From Akebia trifoliata (lineage: Eukaryota; Streptophyta; Magnoliopsida; Ranunculales; Lardizabalaceae), in assembly GCA_017979445.1 (NCBI GenBank), contig CM030716.1, positions 13,553,611 to 13,617,610 of the forward strand: DNA of 64,000 nucleotides, read 5' to 3'. Shown one piece after another: positions 12,495-24,300 of the stretch; position 1 is the first letter of the stretch, and each line of letters begins with the position of its first letter. Under the pieces are notes generated by a model that was not told where the DNA came from, searched no databases, and saw only the letters and a program-made list of their open reading frames with translations. Both the position numbers and the translations under genes were made by a program.

Positions 12495-14995
12495 TGTAGA
12501 CACCCTATTTTTGCAACCGCATGAAATTTAAATCATGCAGGTTTTGATATAATATATCATTCGGATAAATACCAAAGAAACGGTAAAAACAATTTAGATA
12601 AATATCAATCCATCAGTTCTATCAAATATATCGTTATCAATTTTAACATGCTTTCAAAGTATAAACATTCATCTATTAGCATATAATAAAAAGATACATA
12701 ATACAAACATAGTGGTGTAATCAATAGGAGTATTGAGGAACACGTCGATACAATAGACTTGGCATGGCCATCGATATTCTAAACTACCCTTTGTGTGAAA
12801 TCCTACCGTTTTCATCTGATTTTGTGGTCGATCGTTATTACCACATTTGGGTGACCATTTATCTAGCTCAGACTGGCCATTGACTAAGATTCAAATACTT
12901 GAACCAATTATGTTGGTCATTCATTTAACGACTACAAACTTTTAGTAATCACTAACTAATCTAAGAGCGAATCCCCCACGTCTAAGTCTATCAAAAAGTA
13001 ATACATGTGAATCTTGACTATCTCTATACTATACAAAAATCGTATTTCCACACAAATATTTTTTAGAAAAAAAGATGAGAAATTCATAGATCTCATGAGC
13101 TATACTACTCTCTAAGATATTCATACTACCAAAAAGGGTAGGACATCAAGTGTTCTCCTAGATCGACCCGCTACTTCCGAAAATATAACAACGCATCACT
13201 TTTTCTAGATTTTCTACTACCATTTTCCAATAAAAAAATATATTTTTTATTTGTGTACATATATATAATTTCTTTCTGTAAAAAATACAAACAAAGGTAT
13301 GGTAATTCCCTTTAGTTGCATCCATTTGTCAAATCATTCATCTATCAATCATATCTCAAGTGATCATGGGATCATGAAATATCAATTCAACTATCTATCT
13401 ATCATGTGTAATATAGCATAGCTACTGCATAAAGCTGGAGGTATTGTCACATCAATTAGTTGAAAACATAAGTTCTCTTTATCCACCATCAATTTATCGA
13501 TAAAATATCTACCGTTCTAAGTAAAAATTATGAAAACTAAGGTATCAACCAATTTCATATACTAATTTTGGTTCAGTAAAAAGACACGGAAAACGTGATT
13601 AAATAGAAAGTAGTTAAAGTTGAGAAATTTTATAAAAATTTGACTGTCAAAAATATGAATTTTCAAAGTTCTTCAAACATACAATGGGTTTTTGAAAATA
13701 AGTCTTAACTACAAGATCTGACACCTTATAATTTTTGAAATTTAATTTGAAGGAAAAAAGTCAAAGAAAACGGGAATTGAAAATCTAATGAAAACGCTTA
13801 AATTCATGTTTTATTCTTAGACCCAAAAATTAGATTTTGATTATTTGAGTTTTGGATTTTTAAACTATTTTTATTGTTTCCAAATAATGGGTATTCCCTT
13901 ATTTTTATTATATAACTTAAATTAAATAGAAAACTAAAATTAAATATGACATTTCGTTTTTAAAGAAAAGAATGTGCTGAAAATGTATGTGTTGGGGAAA
14001 AATACTTAAATAGTGGTGAAAAATTGGTACTCTCGATGATAGAAGCCATTTTTGTTGGTGGTTGTCAGTGCCACCAACAGAGAGCATTATGCGGTGGCAA
14101 GATTGATGGCAAGGTCGGTAGCCCCTATAGAGACGAACCAACTTCGATATTTTTCTTCTAAAACTTCTTTGATTTTGTCCCAAATTCATCCAAATCTTTT
14201 ATAAAGTCTTTCAAATACAATCTAATCATAAAAATTATGGAAACTAACTTGTTTCAATCTTTAAAAACAAGATCTATGAGTCTTAATCATTTAATCATGC
14301 ATGTTCTTTGAAAGAATGACCTCAAATTGAAATCATAATCGAGATCATAGATCAAATGTGAATTTCTAAAAAAAAATTATATAATTAGGAGGTATAAAAG
14401 AAGAGATCCCACCTTGATTACGTCTTCTACGAAGGATCAACTCCAAACGATCGTTTTTGTCTTATCTCTAAAATTCCTCTTCGAATCAAATCAAAGCTTC
14501 TAGTTCTAGCGAGACTAGGGTTAGGTTAGTCCAGAGAACAGATTAAAATCTTGTAAATTTTCTCTAACTTTAGTATTTATAGTGATCTAGGAACATAAAG
14601 GTCATTTTTTGAATTTATTTTGTTTTGTTTAAAACGCATGTCTTAATCTCTGATTTTTGCAAACTTATAATTCATTTTGGGTAATTTTTCGATACAAACC
14701 TAATTATATAATCATATTTCCCAAGTTCTAGCTTCAAAATTATTTTCTCTTTTGGATATTAACTTGACACGAAATTTAAAAAATTGGCAACTTTTTCGTT
14801 CTACCTTTGATTAAGTCTTAGTTACAGGCTAAGGTATGGTTTTTGACCCTTTTTAATCTATTGATAATGTCAGATTTTCTCAAAAGTTTGTAAATCAAGA
14901 TCCATACTTTTAAACCATAGTATAAACTCAAAATTTAAAAAATCATAATTTCAAAATTTTCCCCTAGATATGAGATGAATTTTCAGGTCATTACA
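12495..14995 (-). repeat. Long Gypsy-type LTR in reverse orientation (about 2.5 kb)
   Basis: On the - strand it starts TGTAATGACCTG (14995) and ends GGGTGTCTACA (12495). Its inner sequence near 12790-12890 matches the reverse complement of the solo LTR at about 4330-4440, including a GGTGACCATTTATC-type phrase. Its first 40 bases also match the start of that LTR, with CATATCTAGG against CATATCTCGAGG. No target duplication is seen (GAAAT against ATCCA), so it may be one LTR of a rearranged element rather than a clean solo LTR. Confidence 0.65.
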
Positions 14996-15221
14996 ATCCA
15001 ATACCTCAACCTTAAATCTAAATAATAAGATAAGGTTTCTAGTGCAGTTGAGATGATGGATTTTTCTTGGAAGAAGCCCAAAAACATCATTTGTTATAAA
15101 CCACACAATTTTTCTATTTTTCTTGAAATTTCTCCGATATATCTGAATTGAACCCCTGCCAAATAATTGCAAATTGTGTTGAAATTACTGGCACCTTACA
15201 TACATTTACATTTTTAAAAAG

Positions 15222-16700
15222 GAAAAATTACTTAATAAATCCTGTGTAAATAGCCATAAGTCCTAACTTTTGGACGTTAGCTTGATAGTCCATGTAGTAA
15301 ACTTTGTCTTTCTAATGATATCCCTCAACCTCATCTCTCATTAATTATAATATTTTTGAAATACTCAAATTATCAGTTTCTCATATTATTCATATACTTA
15401 GGTTTTCTAATTGTGATTGCAATCATTTTCTATAATTTTTAATCGTGAAGAACAAATGAAGAATGATACTCTTAATTTTTAACATTTAGATGTATTTTTC
15501 AATTTATTTCAACAATTTATGAAAAAAAAAATAAACAAAGAAGTTAAGATTCTAAATTTTTTAAAGATTCCATCATAACATTTGATTCAAGTGTCTGTTT
15601 CACAACTATATTATAAGCATTTTAGGTATTTAGAGAAACAATCTACTTAGTATCGAAGTCAAAAAAAATGAAAAAATCTAGATCAAATGTACAATCTCAA
15701 GTTCACCACTTTCTAAGGTCAAGTTCAACATGTTTATTGTTGAGTTTGACAATTTTAAAAAATTATTGAATTCAACATTATATCTATATCTATATATATA
15801 TATAGGGAAATGTTCAGCACCAAACCATTTACCCAACAATTTGCCCGACATGTTTTGTCCTACATGGGTTAAAAGTTTGGAATGGGCTGATTTTTGGTGA
15901 GGATGATCTCTACGGTTAGAAGATCATCCTCACCAAAAATCTGCCTATTTCAAAACTTCTAACCCCATGTTTACAAGTTGAAAAATCATGGACCGTCCAT
16001 TTTTTGTAAACCATTGGTGATGGGGTTAGAAGTTCCTGAGATCATCCTCACCAAAATCAGTCCATTCCAAAACTTCTAACCCATGTAGGACAAAACATGT
16101 TGGGCAAATTGTTGGGTAAATGGTTGGGTGCCGAACGAGACCCATATATATATGGCTAGCTTTATTGTCGAATTTATCAAAATAATTTTAAGAGCTATTG
16201 CATTGGATGTATCCGCCACTATAGTTTATAATTTGACAATTTTTAAAATTGTCAAACTCAATAATAAAAAATGTCGAGCTTAACAATAAAAATGTTGAAC
16301 TCAATGCTAAAAGATGTAACTCGACATTGTAAATGTGATCCAATTTTTTTTTCATTTTTTATTTTTTTATTTTTCAACGTCGATGTTAGATAGATCTTCT
16401 CAAAATACTGAAAATGCATATATTATAGTTATGAAATGGAAACTCAAATCACAAGGTCCGACGAAATCTTCAAAATATTTAGAATCTCAACTTTGTTCTT
16501 CTTTCTTTGTTATAAATCGTCAAAATAAATCAAAAAATATGTTGAAATGTTCAAATTAGGATTATATCATTCACGATAAAAAATCGTTGGAACTAATTGC
16601 AATCGTCATTGGAAAACCTAAGTGCGTGAAGAAGATAAAAAAGAGTAGTTTGGGTATTTTAAAAATATTATAACAAAAAACCACCCAAAAGTGAGGGACT
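15222..16700. mobile_element. Non-autonomous element with long terminal inverted repeats
   Basis: The segment at about 15340-15715 is the diverged reverse complement of about 16325-16690. Both arms share TTAGGTTTTC, a TTTATTTCAACAATTTAT-like phrase and TTGTACATTTGA-like ends. The arms are roughly 370-400 bp, enclosing a centre that contains a younger foldback element (15805-16143). There is no coding capacity. Long arms suggest a MULE-type or foldback element, but no target duplication was recognised and the outer ends are uncertain by tens of bases. Confidence 0.7.
15805..16143. mobile_element. Foldback element, copy E0 of the GGCTGATTTTTGGTGAGG family
   Basis: It lies between TATATATA tracts, from GGGAAATGTTCAGCACC to a right end reading GGGTCTCGTTCGGCACC on the other strand. 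The arms are about 100 bp and run inward to the family core TTGGAATGGGCTGATTTTTG, then GTGAGGATGATCTC. The middle has a second hairpin around GTGGACCGTCC-like sequence (here ATGGACCGTCC). It is 339 bp and non-coding. Confidence 0.85.
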
Positions 16701-17029
16701 ATTAATATTGATAAATCATATAATCTTATAATGTTTGGCAGTGGCTACTTGGAAATTGAGAAGCCGATTGATTACATTGTAAAGGTTTTCTGATTGAATG
16801 ATCAAGATTGATGAATTGTGGGGCAATCATAGCATTGAAAAAAAAAGTGATCCCCCATTGAGGAGTATGACCTTCACATTTGTTCCATGCTCTGAATGAA
16901 ATTTCAAGGCAAGAAGTGACACATAGGCCCAAGAGCATGAAAGGGGGGAGATAAGGTCTATTGAGGATGATGGGTACTCAGGTCCAAAAATAAAAATGAG
17001 AAGCAGATGACTGTAATACCAAAGCAACA

Positions 17030-17327
17030 CGTGGCTCAGCCACAGTGGTTAGAACCCAAGCAATGAAATCCAAACTTTTTAAATTCTACATTTGAAGATT
17101 ATTTAAATTATCTGAGGAATTGGTGGTGGATACAGTGCCAAATGGGCAGATTCTCTAAAGAAACTTAAATCCATTACTCCAATGAGAACAGAGGTAGAGA
17201 TATCTTGGATAAGGACCCTTTGCTCTCTTCTCCCTATTAATTCAACCCAACAACAACCACCACAAACACCTATCTTAGTATCCAAGAGTCTTAATTCATT
17301 TCTCTTCTTCTCAATCCTTCAATCTCC
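17030..17327 (+). promoter_or_regulatory. LHCB1 promoter and 5' leader
   Basis: Upstream of the LHCB1 start are a G-box core ACACGTGGC (17030-17038), a CCAAT box (17179-17183), GATATC (17199-17204) and GATAAGG, an I-box (17208-17214). An AT-rich TATTAAT (17235-17241) may serve as the TATA element. G-box, GATA and I-box motifs are established light- and clock-response elements of LHCB and RBCS promoters. The leader is CT- and CAA-rich and reaches the ATG at 17328. The motifs are seen directly; the transcription start is inferred. Confidence 0.6.
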
Positions 17328-18128
17328 ATGGCTGCTTCAATGGCTCTCTCCTCTCCCTCATTTGCTGGACAGGCGGTGAAGCTCGCCCCGTCTGCATCTG
17401 AGATTCTAGGAGAAGGGAGGGTCACCATGCGGAAGACGGCGGGAAGGCCTAAGCCTATACCGTCTGGTAGCCCATGGTACGGCCCAGACCGTGTTAAGTA
17501 TTTGGGCCCCTTTTCAGGTGAGCCTCCATCCTACCTAACTGGTCAATTCCCCGGTGACTACGGGTGGGACACAGCTGGGCTATCCGCCGACCCAGAAACC
17601 TTTGCCAAGAACCGTGAACTCGAGGTAATTCACTGCAGATGGGCCATGCTTGGGGCTCTTGGCTGCGTTTTCCCCGAACTATTGTCCCGCAATGGGGTGA
17701 AGTTTGGTGAAGCTGTGTGGTTCAAGGCTGGTGCACAAATCTTTAGTGAAGGTGGATTGGACTACTTGGGTAACCCAAACTTAGTTCATGCTCAAAGCAT
17801 TCTAGCCATTTGGGCTACACAAGTTATCTTGATGGGGGCCGTTGAGGGTTACCGCATTGCAGGTGGGCCGCTTGGTGAGGTGACGGACCCATTGTACCCT
17901 GGTGGCAGCTTTGACCCACTTGGGCTGGCAGAAGATCCTGAGGCGTTCGCTGAGTTGAAGGTGAAGGAGATCAAGAATGGGAGATTGGCTATGTTCTCCA
18001 TGTTTGGGTTCTTTGTTCAGGCAATTGTGACTGGCAAAGGACCTTTGGAGAACTTGGCTGATCACCTCGCCGACCCTGTCAACAACAATGCCTGGGCCTA
18101 TGCCACCAACTTCGTCCCCGGAAAGTGA
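17328..18128 (+). CDS. LHCB1: Chlorophyll a/b-binding protein of LHCII type 1 (Lhcb1)
   Basis: This intact, single-exon gene of 266 codons has the usual length and lack of introns for Lhcb1. Residues 1-34 form a Ser/Ala-rich chloroplast transit peptide. The mature N-terminus begins RKTA (35-38), with Thr37 at the position phosphorylated by the state-transition kinase STN7. WYGPDR (50-55) is the LHCII trimerisation motif. Helix B carries [16 protein letters not shown] and helix A carries [16 protein letters not shown], the two pseudo-symmetric motifs with the chlorophyll-binding Glu, Asn/His and Arg residues. The C-terminus [11 protein letters not shown] is standard. The protein binds chlorophylls a and b and xanthophylls in the thylakoid membrane and feeds photosystem II. 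The ATG sits at the end of the CT-rich leader. It is G+C-richer than its surroundings. Lhcb1, rather than Lhcb2, is favoured by the RKTA start and the overall sequence. Confidence 0.98.
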   Translation: MAASMALSSPSFAGQAVKLAPSASEILGEGRVTMRKTAGRPKPIPSGSPWYGPDRVKYLGPFSGEPPSYLTGQFPGDYGWDTAGLSADPETFAKNRELEVIHCRWAMLGALGCVFPELLSRNGVKFGEAVWFKAGAQIFSEGGLDYLGNPNLVHAQSILAIWATQVILMGAVEGYRIAGGPLGEVTDPLYPGGSFDPLGLAEDPEAFAELKVKEIKNGRLAMFSMFGFFVQAIVTGKGPLENLADHLADPVNNNAWAYATNFVPGK

Positions 18129-20437
18129 GAGGGAGGAATCTTCAGTAAATCTAAGTTGTTTGTAATGAAAATTATTGGAAAATATGTGAAATTTATGAAC
18201 TATTATGTGTTTTGATCTTTCTTTACTTCTTGTGCTATCAGTTCCTTTTAAGGATGAAAGGAGCAGACTTGCAAAAAACCCAAAAACTTACCTTGGGAAG
18301 AAAAAAGAGGGTACTCAGATTTTAGACATACATACCTCCCTGGGTTTCGATAATTTAATTTAACCCTATCATTTTCAAATTGATTACAAGAGATTGTAAT
18401 AAGAGCAAAATGCCTTTCTCTTCCACCTCTTGTAGAAAATACTTGATTCAAAAATATATATTCAATGCTATAGGGTAATTTATATTAATGTATTCATAAT
18501 CTAGACGAAAACCAATGACTTTTCCTCTCAAAACTCCTTTTCATTTTCTTCAAAAACCGCATCTTGTTCTTGAGCTTAGAAGTAGAATGAATCACATGAT
18601 TGAAGAAGAGAGTATTTCAGTCATTTTTGTTTGTTTCTCATGGAAGACTATGGCCAAGGAGGTATTTCATCAGTTTGAAAGCCTAGGGTTATCTCAAAAA
18701 TTCACCAAAACCTAGAATGGTATGTCTTAATTACCCAAAAAAAGGAATCTTAAAACAACAAAAACAAGCAAAACCAATCCTGTAGTACGATTTTCAAAGA
18801 AACTAGAATAAGCGAGAGAAAGCTTGGAAATCTTAAATGTGCAAGAGCTCATTAAAGGTAAGAATATCCATCTTAAGTGTATATTAAAAAGACCTCTCTT
18901 GTTGAGCATTGTGGCAATGATTTGAGGGTGGATTATGTATGAACATGTGTTTAGCCTCCTCAAAATCATTGAAATGTTGATTTGTGATTAGGGGAGAATG
19001 GTTGCGTCTAACATTAGGTTCACGATATGAGGTTGAGTGGGTATGGATAAGCTTAAGTGGGAGTCTATCATGGTCAAAATAAAGGGGGAAAATGGGTAGT
19101 ATAAGGATCCAATTCATCTATATAGTCCATATATGGCCCTTGAACAGTCATTGAAGAGTATTTTGAGGGATGTAGTTATGAGAAATATGTTGTGGGGGTT
19201 GATATGTGACTGTTGGAGGGTTAGAGATTTGATTTTGAGGACATAAAAGTGGTGCGATATGACTAAAAGGTTTAGTGAGAGTATGAAATGCAAGGAATAG
19301 TGCAATTTGAGTAAAACAAAAATTCAAGGCATGGTTCTTATTTTTGAGGGAATTCATTCTCTAAAAGAATTTCTAAGGACTGAATTATGAAACGAATTGA
19401 GGGAAGGATCGTAGGAATTCTTGGGATCATCTCCAAGGAATTTTTCACCTTTCTCCTTCCCAATGGTGTTGAGAATCATGCCTTGACCATAGGATTCCAA
19501 CTTAGGCATAATTCTAACTTCAAACATCTGAAATTGAACTTCAAATTAAGTTTCTAGATAAGATTTAATGACAAAATTACCTTCATCAACCATCTTTTTG
19601 TGGATCTTAACAAGAACTCTAATACAACTTGACGTAATGAAAACGTGTAAATCAACATATTCGAAAGGAATTGAGAGATTGTGTTCAATGGAACACACAA
19701 AACCAATTTGAAAGAATAGATTCAAGCTTAAAAAAGAAAGAAAATCCAAAAAAATAAATTGAAAAAAAAGAAATAGCTAAATTCAAAATTTATTGAATAT
19801 ATAGTTAACTCAAAATTCGTATTTGAAACTCCTCATATATATATAAATTCATTATAACTTAAAAACCTTCTAAAATATTAAAAATTAATATTTTTAATTT
19901 ATTTATAATATAATAGCAACTTTCCAAACCTATTATAACTCAATTTGGACACTTATAAATAATTTTAATCATAGGACAAACAATAAAGATAAATTTAGAC
20001 AAAAATAGAAACTTGAAAACAAATTAGAACTAGACAAAATAAAAAACTTCCTGAAGTTGAAATCAAAATTCACAAAACTTCTTTTAAATTACTTAAAACT
20101 AAAATAAACTGGACATATAGGACTGAAATCAAAATTGGGTTGAGTATGGACCTAACCGGGTCAACCCGAACCAAATTGGTCAAACTGAGTCAACTTGACC
20201 AAATCTGAGTGGGTTGATTCAACCATGAAAATTCTCTTCTCAAGAGCAATCTATTCTACATCAACTTCAAACATTCAATTCTACAAAAGAATATCATCAT
20301 AACTTAGCCTTCAAAATAAGAGGAAAGAGAAGAGAGAAACATAACAACCAGTGACTTCACATGTAGATTTACATAAAATTTCATATTAAAAATTATATAT
20401 CCAAGCATTCATGTAGGTAAAAAATTATTTTTCATCA
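18129..20437. other. Gene-free spacer between LHCB1 and SS4
   Basis: The LHCB1 3' UTR occupies the first part; AATGAA near 18163 could help polyadenylation. The rest is AT-rich, with only short unsupported ORFs on either strand. A stretch at about 20140-20230 repeats GGTCAACCCGAACC-like words that look like old retroelement sequence, but no element ends were found. Confidence 0.6.
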
Positions 20438-20779
20438 TTTATTACAGAGAAAAATAGATAGATTACATTTTTCAATTCATTATAGAAAGAACGTTATATA
20501 CATCCATAAATGAATGGAGGAATCGTATAAACAAATGTAAGAATGTATACAGAAAGTGACAAGGAAAATTAATCTTGAAAATTCTGACTGCACCTTTATG
20601 CTTCCGAGCAGATTCACCAATCACAGCCATAAGTGACATATGGCAAACTCTAGTCCAGCTTGTGAGGATGACCAACTCCAACCCATTCCATCAGGAGAGT
20701 TAGGGTTCCAGGATATTCCAGTGCCTCACTTGCTCTCTCTCCATAATATGAACAAATGAATCCGACATATAGAAAGGTG
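20438..20779 (-). other. SS4 3' untranslated region with candidate poly(A) signal
   Basis: After the SS4 stop (20782-20780) the - strand runs without further coding similarity to an AATAAA at 20443-20438, giving a likely 3' UTR of about 340-360 nt. The end point is inferred from this single signal. Confidence 0.5.
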
Positions 20780-21340
20780 TCAAGCATGTTTTGCTGCCCT
20801 TGCTCTTGCCACAGATTTCTCGTAAAGTTCTACATATTGTGCAGCTGAAGAATCCCAACTGAAATCTATTTTCATGTTACTCTGAATAAGTTGCTGCCAG
20901 CTCTCATTATCCTTGTACTTGTTAAGTGCTCGTTCTATAGCGCTGTTTACTCCCTGTCGTAATGTTGGAAACACGCAAAAATTTAGAATTGTGTGGAGAG
21001 AGAAAACTCTTGTGCAGTCGAGAAACATAAACACCATTATAAGGGAACAAAAAGAACGAAATGTGTATAAATAGTAATAATTATCTGTTATGGTCAACCA
21101 CCAATACCTGCTCATCAGGGGTCAAAAATGTAAAACCATTACGAAACTGCATAGGAATGGTATTGTCATCAACATCAAAAACACTGCAGGAAGAGAAGCA
21201 GTCTTAAGCAAACGCTTTCTAAACAGGATACCTTAGAAAATAAATGGCAATAGAGGATTTAGAGCCAAGTGAAGTCACCTGTCATGCAAACCCCCAGTTT
21301 TTCTTGCAATAGGCACAGAACCATATCTCATGGCTATCAT
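20780..21340 (-). CDS. SS4: SS4 exons 14-16 (C-terminus)
   Basis: Exon 14 (21340-21279) encodes [20 protein letters not shown] with the C-terminal KTGGL motif. Exon 15 (21183-21108) encodes [20 protein letters not shown]. Exon 16 (20953-20780) encodes [20 protein letters not shown] and ends in [17 protein letters not shown] with a TGA stop. The [15 protein letters not shown] segment is the usual starch synthase C-terminus. Splice sites are GT-AG with phases 2 and 0. Confidence 0.96.
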
Positions 21341-24300
21341 CTGCAAGAGCACATTAAAAGAAATTTGATATCAAAATTAAACTTTAAAGAGAACTTCTAT
21401 TGGCACCCCAACTATGATATCAAAATCTGAATATTTTCTTCCCTTTGATGGAGAGATATCGAAGAACAGGAGGACTAAATACCTTTCCACACACCCTATC
21501 CATCCATTTCTTGTTTCAAATGCAACCATTTCTGTTCTTTCTTCCTTTCATATTCTCTCTATGAATGTGAAATTTTTAGTTTTTCTTATCTCCAAAGTGG
21601 TGAGATTTTTAAAATCTTTATGAATCGTTGGCCTTCTCCCTCTGTTTGATCCTCCATGCCACAACAATGGTGAAACAATTAGAAGAGCTCTCGATCTTGG
21701 AGTGAGTGTTCTCCAAAATTTCTTAGATTTCTTCCCTTAAAATGGGTTGGATCAGTGAGATTAAGGTTGAGAGGAAGATCTTCGAGATCAAGGAGGTGTG
21801 GAGTAATAATAGAAGAGAAGTCGTTCTGAAGGAAAAGGGTAAAAGGTTTGCTTCGGTTATCCAGCTGAAGGAGCATGAAGCGACATGGGTTTCCAACCAA
21901 CTGGAGGTAGCCAGACATACGTCAAAAACTTTCACGACAAAGTTTTCTAAGGAAGGTAGAATTTTCTTTATTCAAGGCGAGCAAAACCAGTATGGCAAAT
22001 TCTTGAAGCTCCAACAGTTCATGGATAGAGCTTGATGAAGAGCAATCGTTTTCCTGGCAGGTTTGGGAGGCATAGGTTGGGGAGAAGTGAGCCTCTCTCT
22101 AAAGATGCTATTAACACCTGATGAGAAGATGAAGGCACCGATGGTGGAGAGTGGGTCAGCAAAATCGTGGGCCACAGTTGTTCGGAATCCTCACACAGTA
22201 GAGCTAAAGGTTAATGGTGCTCCAGTTGTAGAGGTGGGATCCAGTTCTAGGGGTAAGCATGGTTCTACTTGGGGGAAAACTTTCAGCAACTGGAGATGGG
22301 CTTTCATTTGCAAGGCAAGTTCTACGGAGGCAGATTGGGAAGGATTCTTATCTGACATTAAATGAACCTTAGACCAATCATCGATGATTAAATTACTATC
22401 TTGGGAACCTGATACATATATCCTGATGTTGGGAAACAGACCCGAGTTCTTGAAGATTAAAGCCAGGAGTGTGGTCACGATGGGAAACACGTCGTTTAAT
22501 TTACGTCCATGGTTCGTGGACTGTAATAGCTTGAAGCCTGTTTGGAAGAATGGGGGAGCTTAGGTTCGTATCCGGGGCTTACCTTTCCATTTATGGGGTA
22601 ATCTTGCTTTTAGGAGAATTGGCACTCAATTAGGTGGTCTGTTGGAGGTGGAGTCGAATACCTTTCGTTGCGCAAAGCTGGACAGTGCGCGGCTGAGAGT
22701 AGGCTATTCTCCATGGAAGATGCCTCGAGGTCTCTATTTATGGGTCGATGGCTTTAAATATATGATAGGCATTGAGGTCGAAAACGTAGAAGTTGAGGGC
22801 TCAGAATCATCAAAGGAGTTGGAGGAGGAGTTGGAGATGGAGGAAGAAGTTGGGGTCAAGAAATCAGTCGATATAGGAACCCAGGTGGAGGCGGCCTGGT
22901 TTCAGCCGGCAGAAGAGGTGGAGGAGGCCTGTCTTCAATTGGCGGAGAGGGTGAGACAGACAGAGATACCTGCCATTAACACTCCGGTTAGGTGCATATC
23001 AAACCCAGGGGGAGGATGCGCAAGGAGGAAGCTGTTGTGTTCCTTGCTAGCGAAGTTACCTTCTTGCAGTGGTACAAGTGGCAAGTGCTTTAATTGCTCA
23101 AAACCACGTCGGTCGGCGCAGGTACAATCAAGAAAGACAAAGCTACTGGCTAAAGCAGCGAGGACAGTGGAATACAGGAAATGTTTGCGTATGAGTGGGG
23201 TGTTGGAACGCAGCGAGCCCAAGTTATTGGGGCTGGGATTTGTGAACTCAGGGGTCCAGTACAACGAAAAGGGGCCCAAAGATAAGGAAGCCCATTACCT
23301 GGTCGATGTTGGGCTGGGCAGCAAGGCCCATTACGCTGATGAAGGGCTTATTGTTAGCGCGACCCATCACTTGGTTGATGATGGGCCGGGCGGCATCGAC
23401 TCGTTGGGTAAGAGTCCAAGTTTCCTGGACCAAGGCCCACTTAGGTGTGGTAAGCCCAATGGGAGGACCTTTAAAGCTGGAATGAACCCAGTGGGATCAG
23501 TTAAAGAGATTGGGTTGAAAATTAATAAGGCCCAAAACCTTTTAGTCCAGTATAAAGACCTTTTATGAAGCTCCAACAGATTGAAAAATGCTCTCAAAGA
23601 TCCTCGATCTATATCTTCAGTTTAAAAAGAGACTAAGATAGGCAAGACGACCGAAAGTATACAGGACAACAGCATTGTTCCTGAGGTCTGGATGGGGTTC
23701 GAAGCCGATGAGATTTTAAGTCCCGCGGGTAAGGATTCGAGGATACGTTGGTAAAGAGGTAAGTGGGTTTGGGCAGAGCTCATCAGTCGATGACAAATCA
23801 GAAAGAAATGATCAGAGGGAGGTCTAGCCTATCTCAACGATTGAAGATGGTTGTCTGGAGGAGTACAGGTACAGATCACGACAGAGGGGGGTTAGCGACA
23901 CGTGTACTGTGCCTTCTCCTTTCTCTTCGCAGGTTTCGATCTCTATGGGTATAGGTAATGAGGCTGGGCAATTCAGGGGCACTACGAAAGTTGGGAGGTG
24001 GGGTTTGGGCATAGGGGCAGAAGGGAACTGCATTTTCGATTTTTTGGTGGGTACAGGTGACTTGTGGGTTCCAAGGCTGAGTATTTCATCGGCACACATG
24101 AGTGGTATTAGTGGGTTAGTGCGTATGTCGAGTAGACAGATACCAGGTAAAAGTAACAAATCTATAGTTTTCCAGCAAGTTATGAGTCAAGACTATCGAC
24201 TGGAATGGGATACAGGACCCTTAATGAAGCATGCTAACAATAAGGATTCATCAAGGGATTTACAAGGAAACGAGTGCCCCTACGTAACATTTACAAATCC

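Noticed and set aside
17802..18065. An 87-codon ORF on the - strand.
   Set aside because: It is the antisense shadow of LHCB1; codon use and homology belong to the + strand.
18727..19357. A possible Pro-rich protein on the - strand.
   Set aside because: The frames are short and shift repeatedly, no splice model joins them, and no family is recognised.
22935..24159. Minus-strand ORFs of 60-114 codons.
   Set aside because: They overlap LINE ORF1, whose + strand has the recognisable domain order; no similarity is seen on the - strand.
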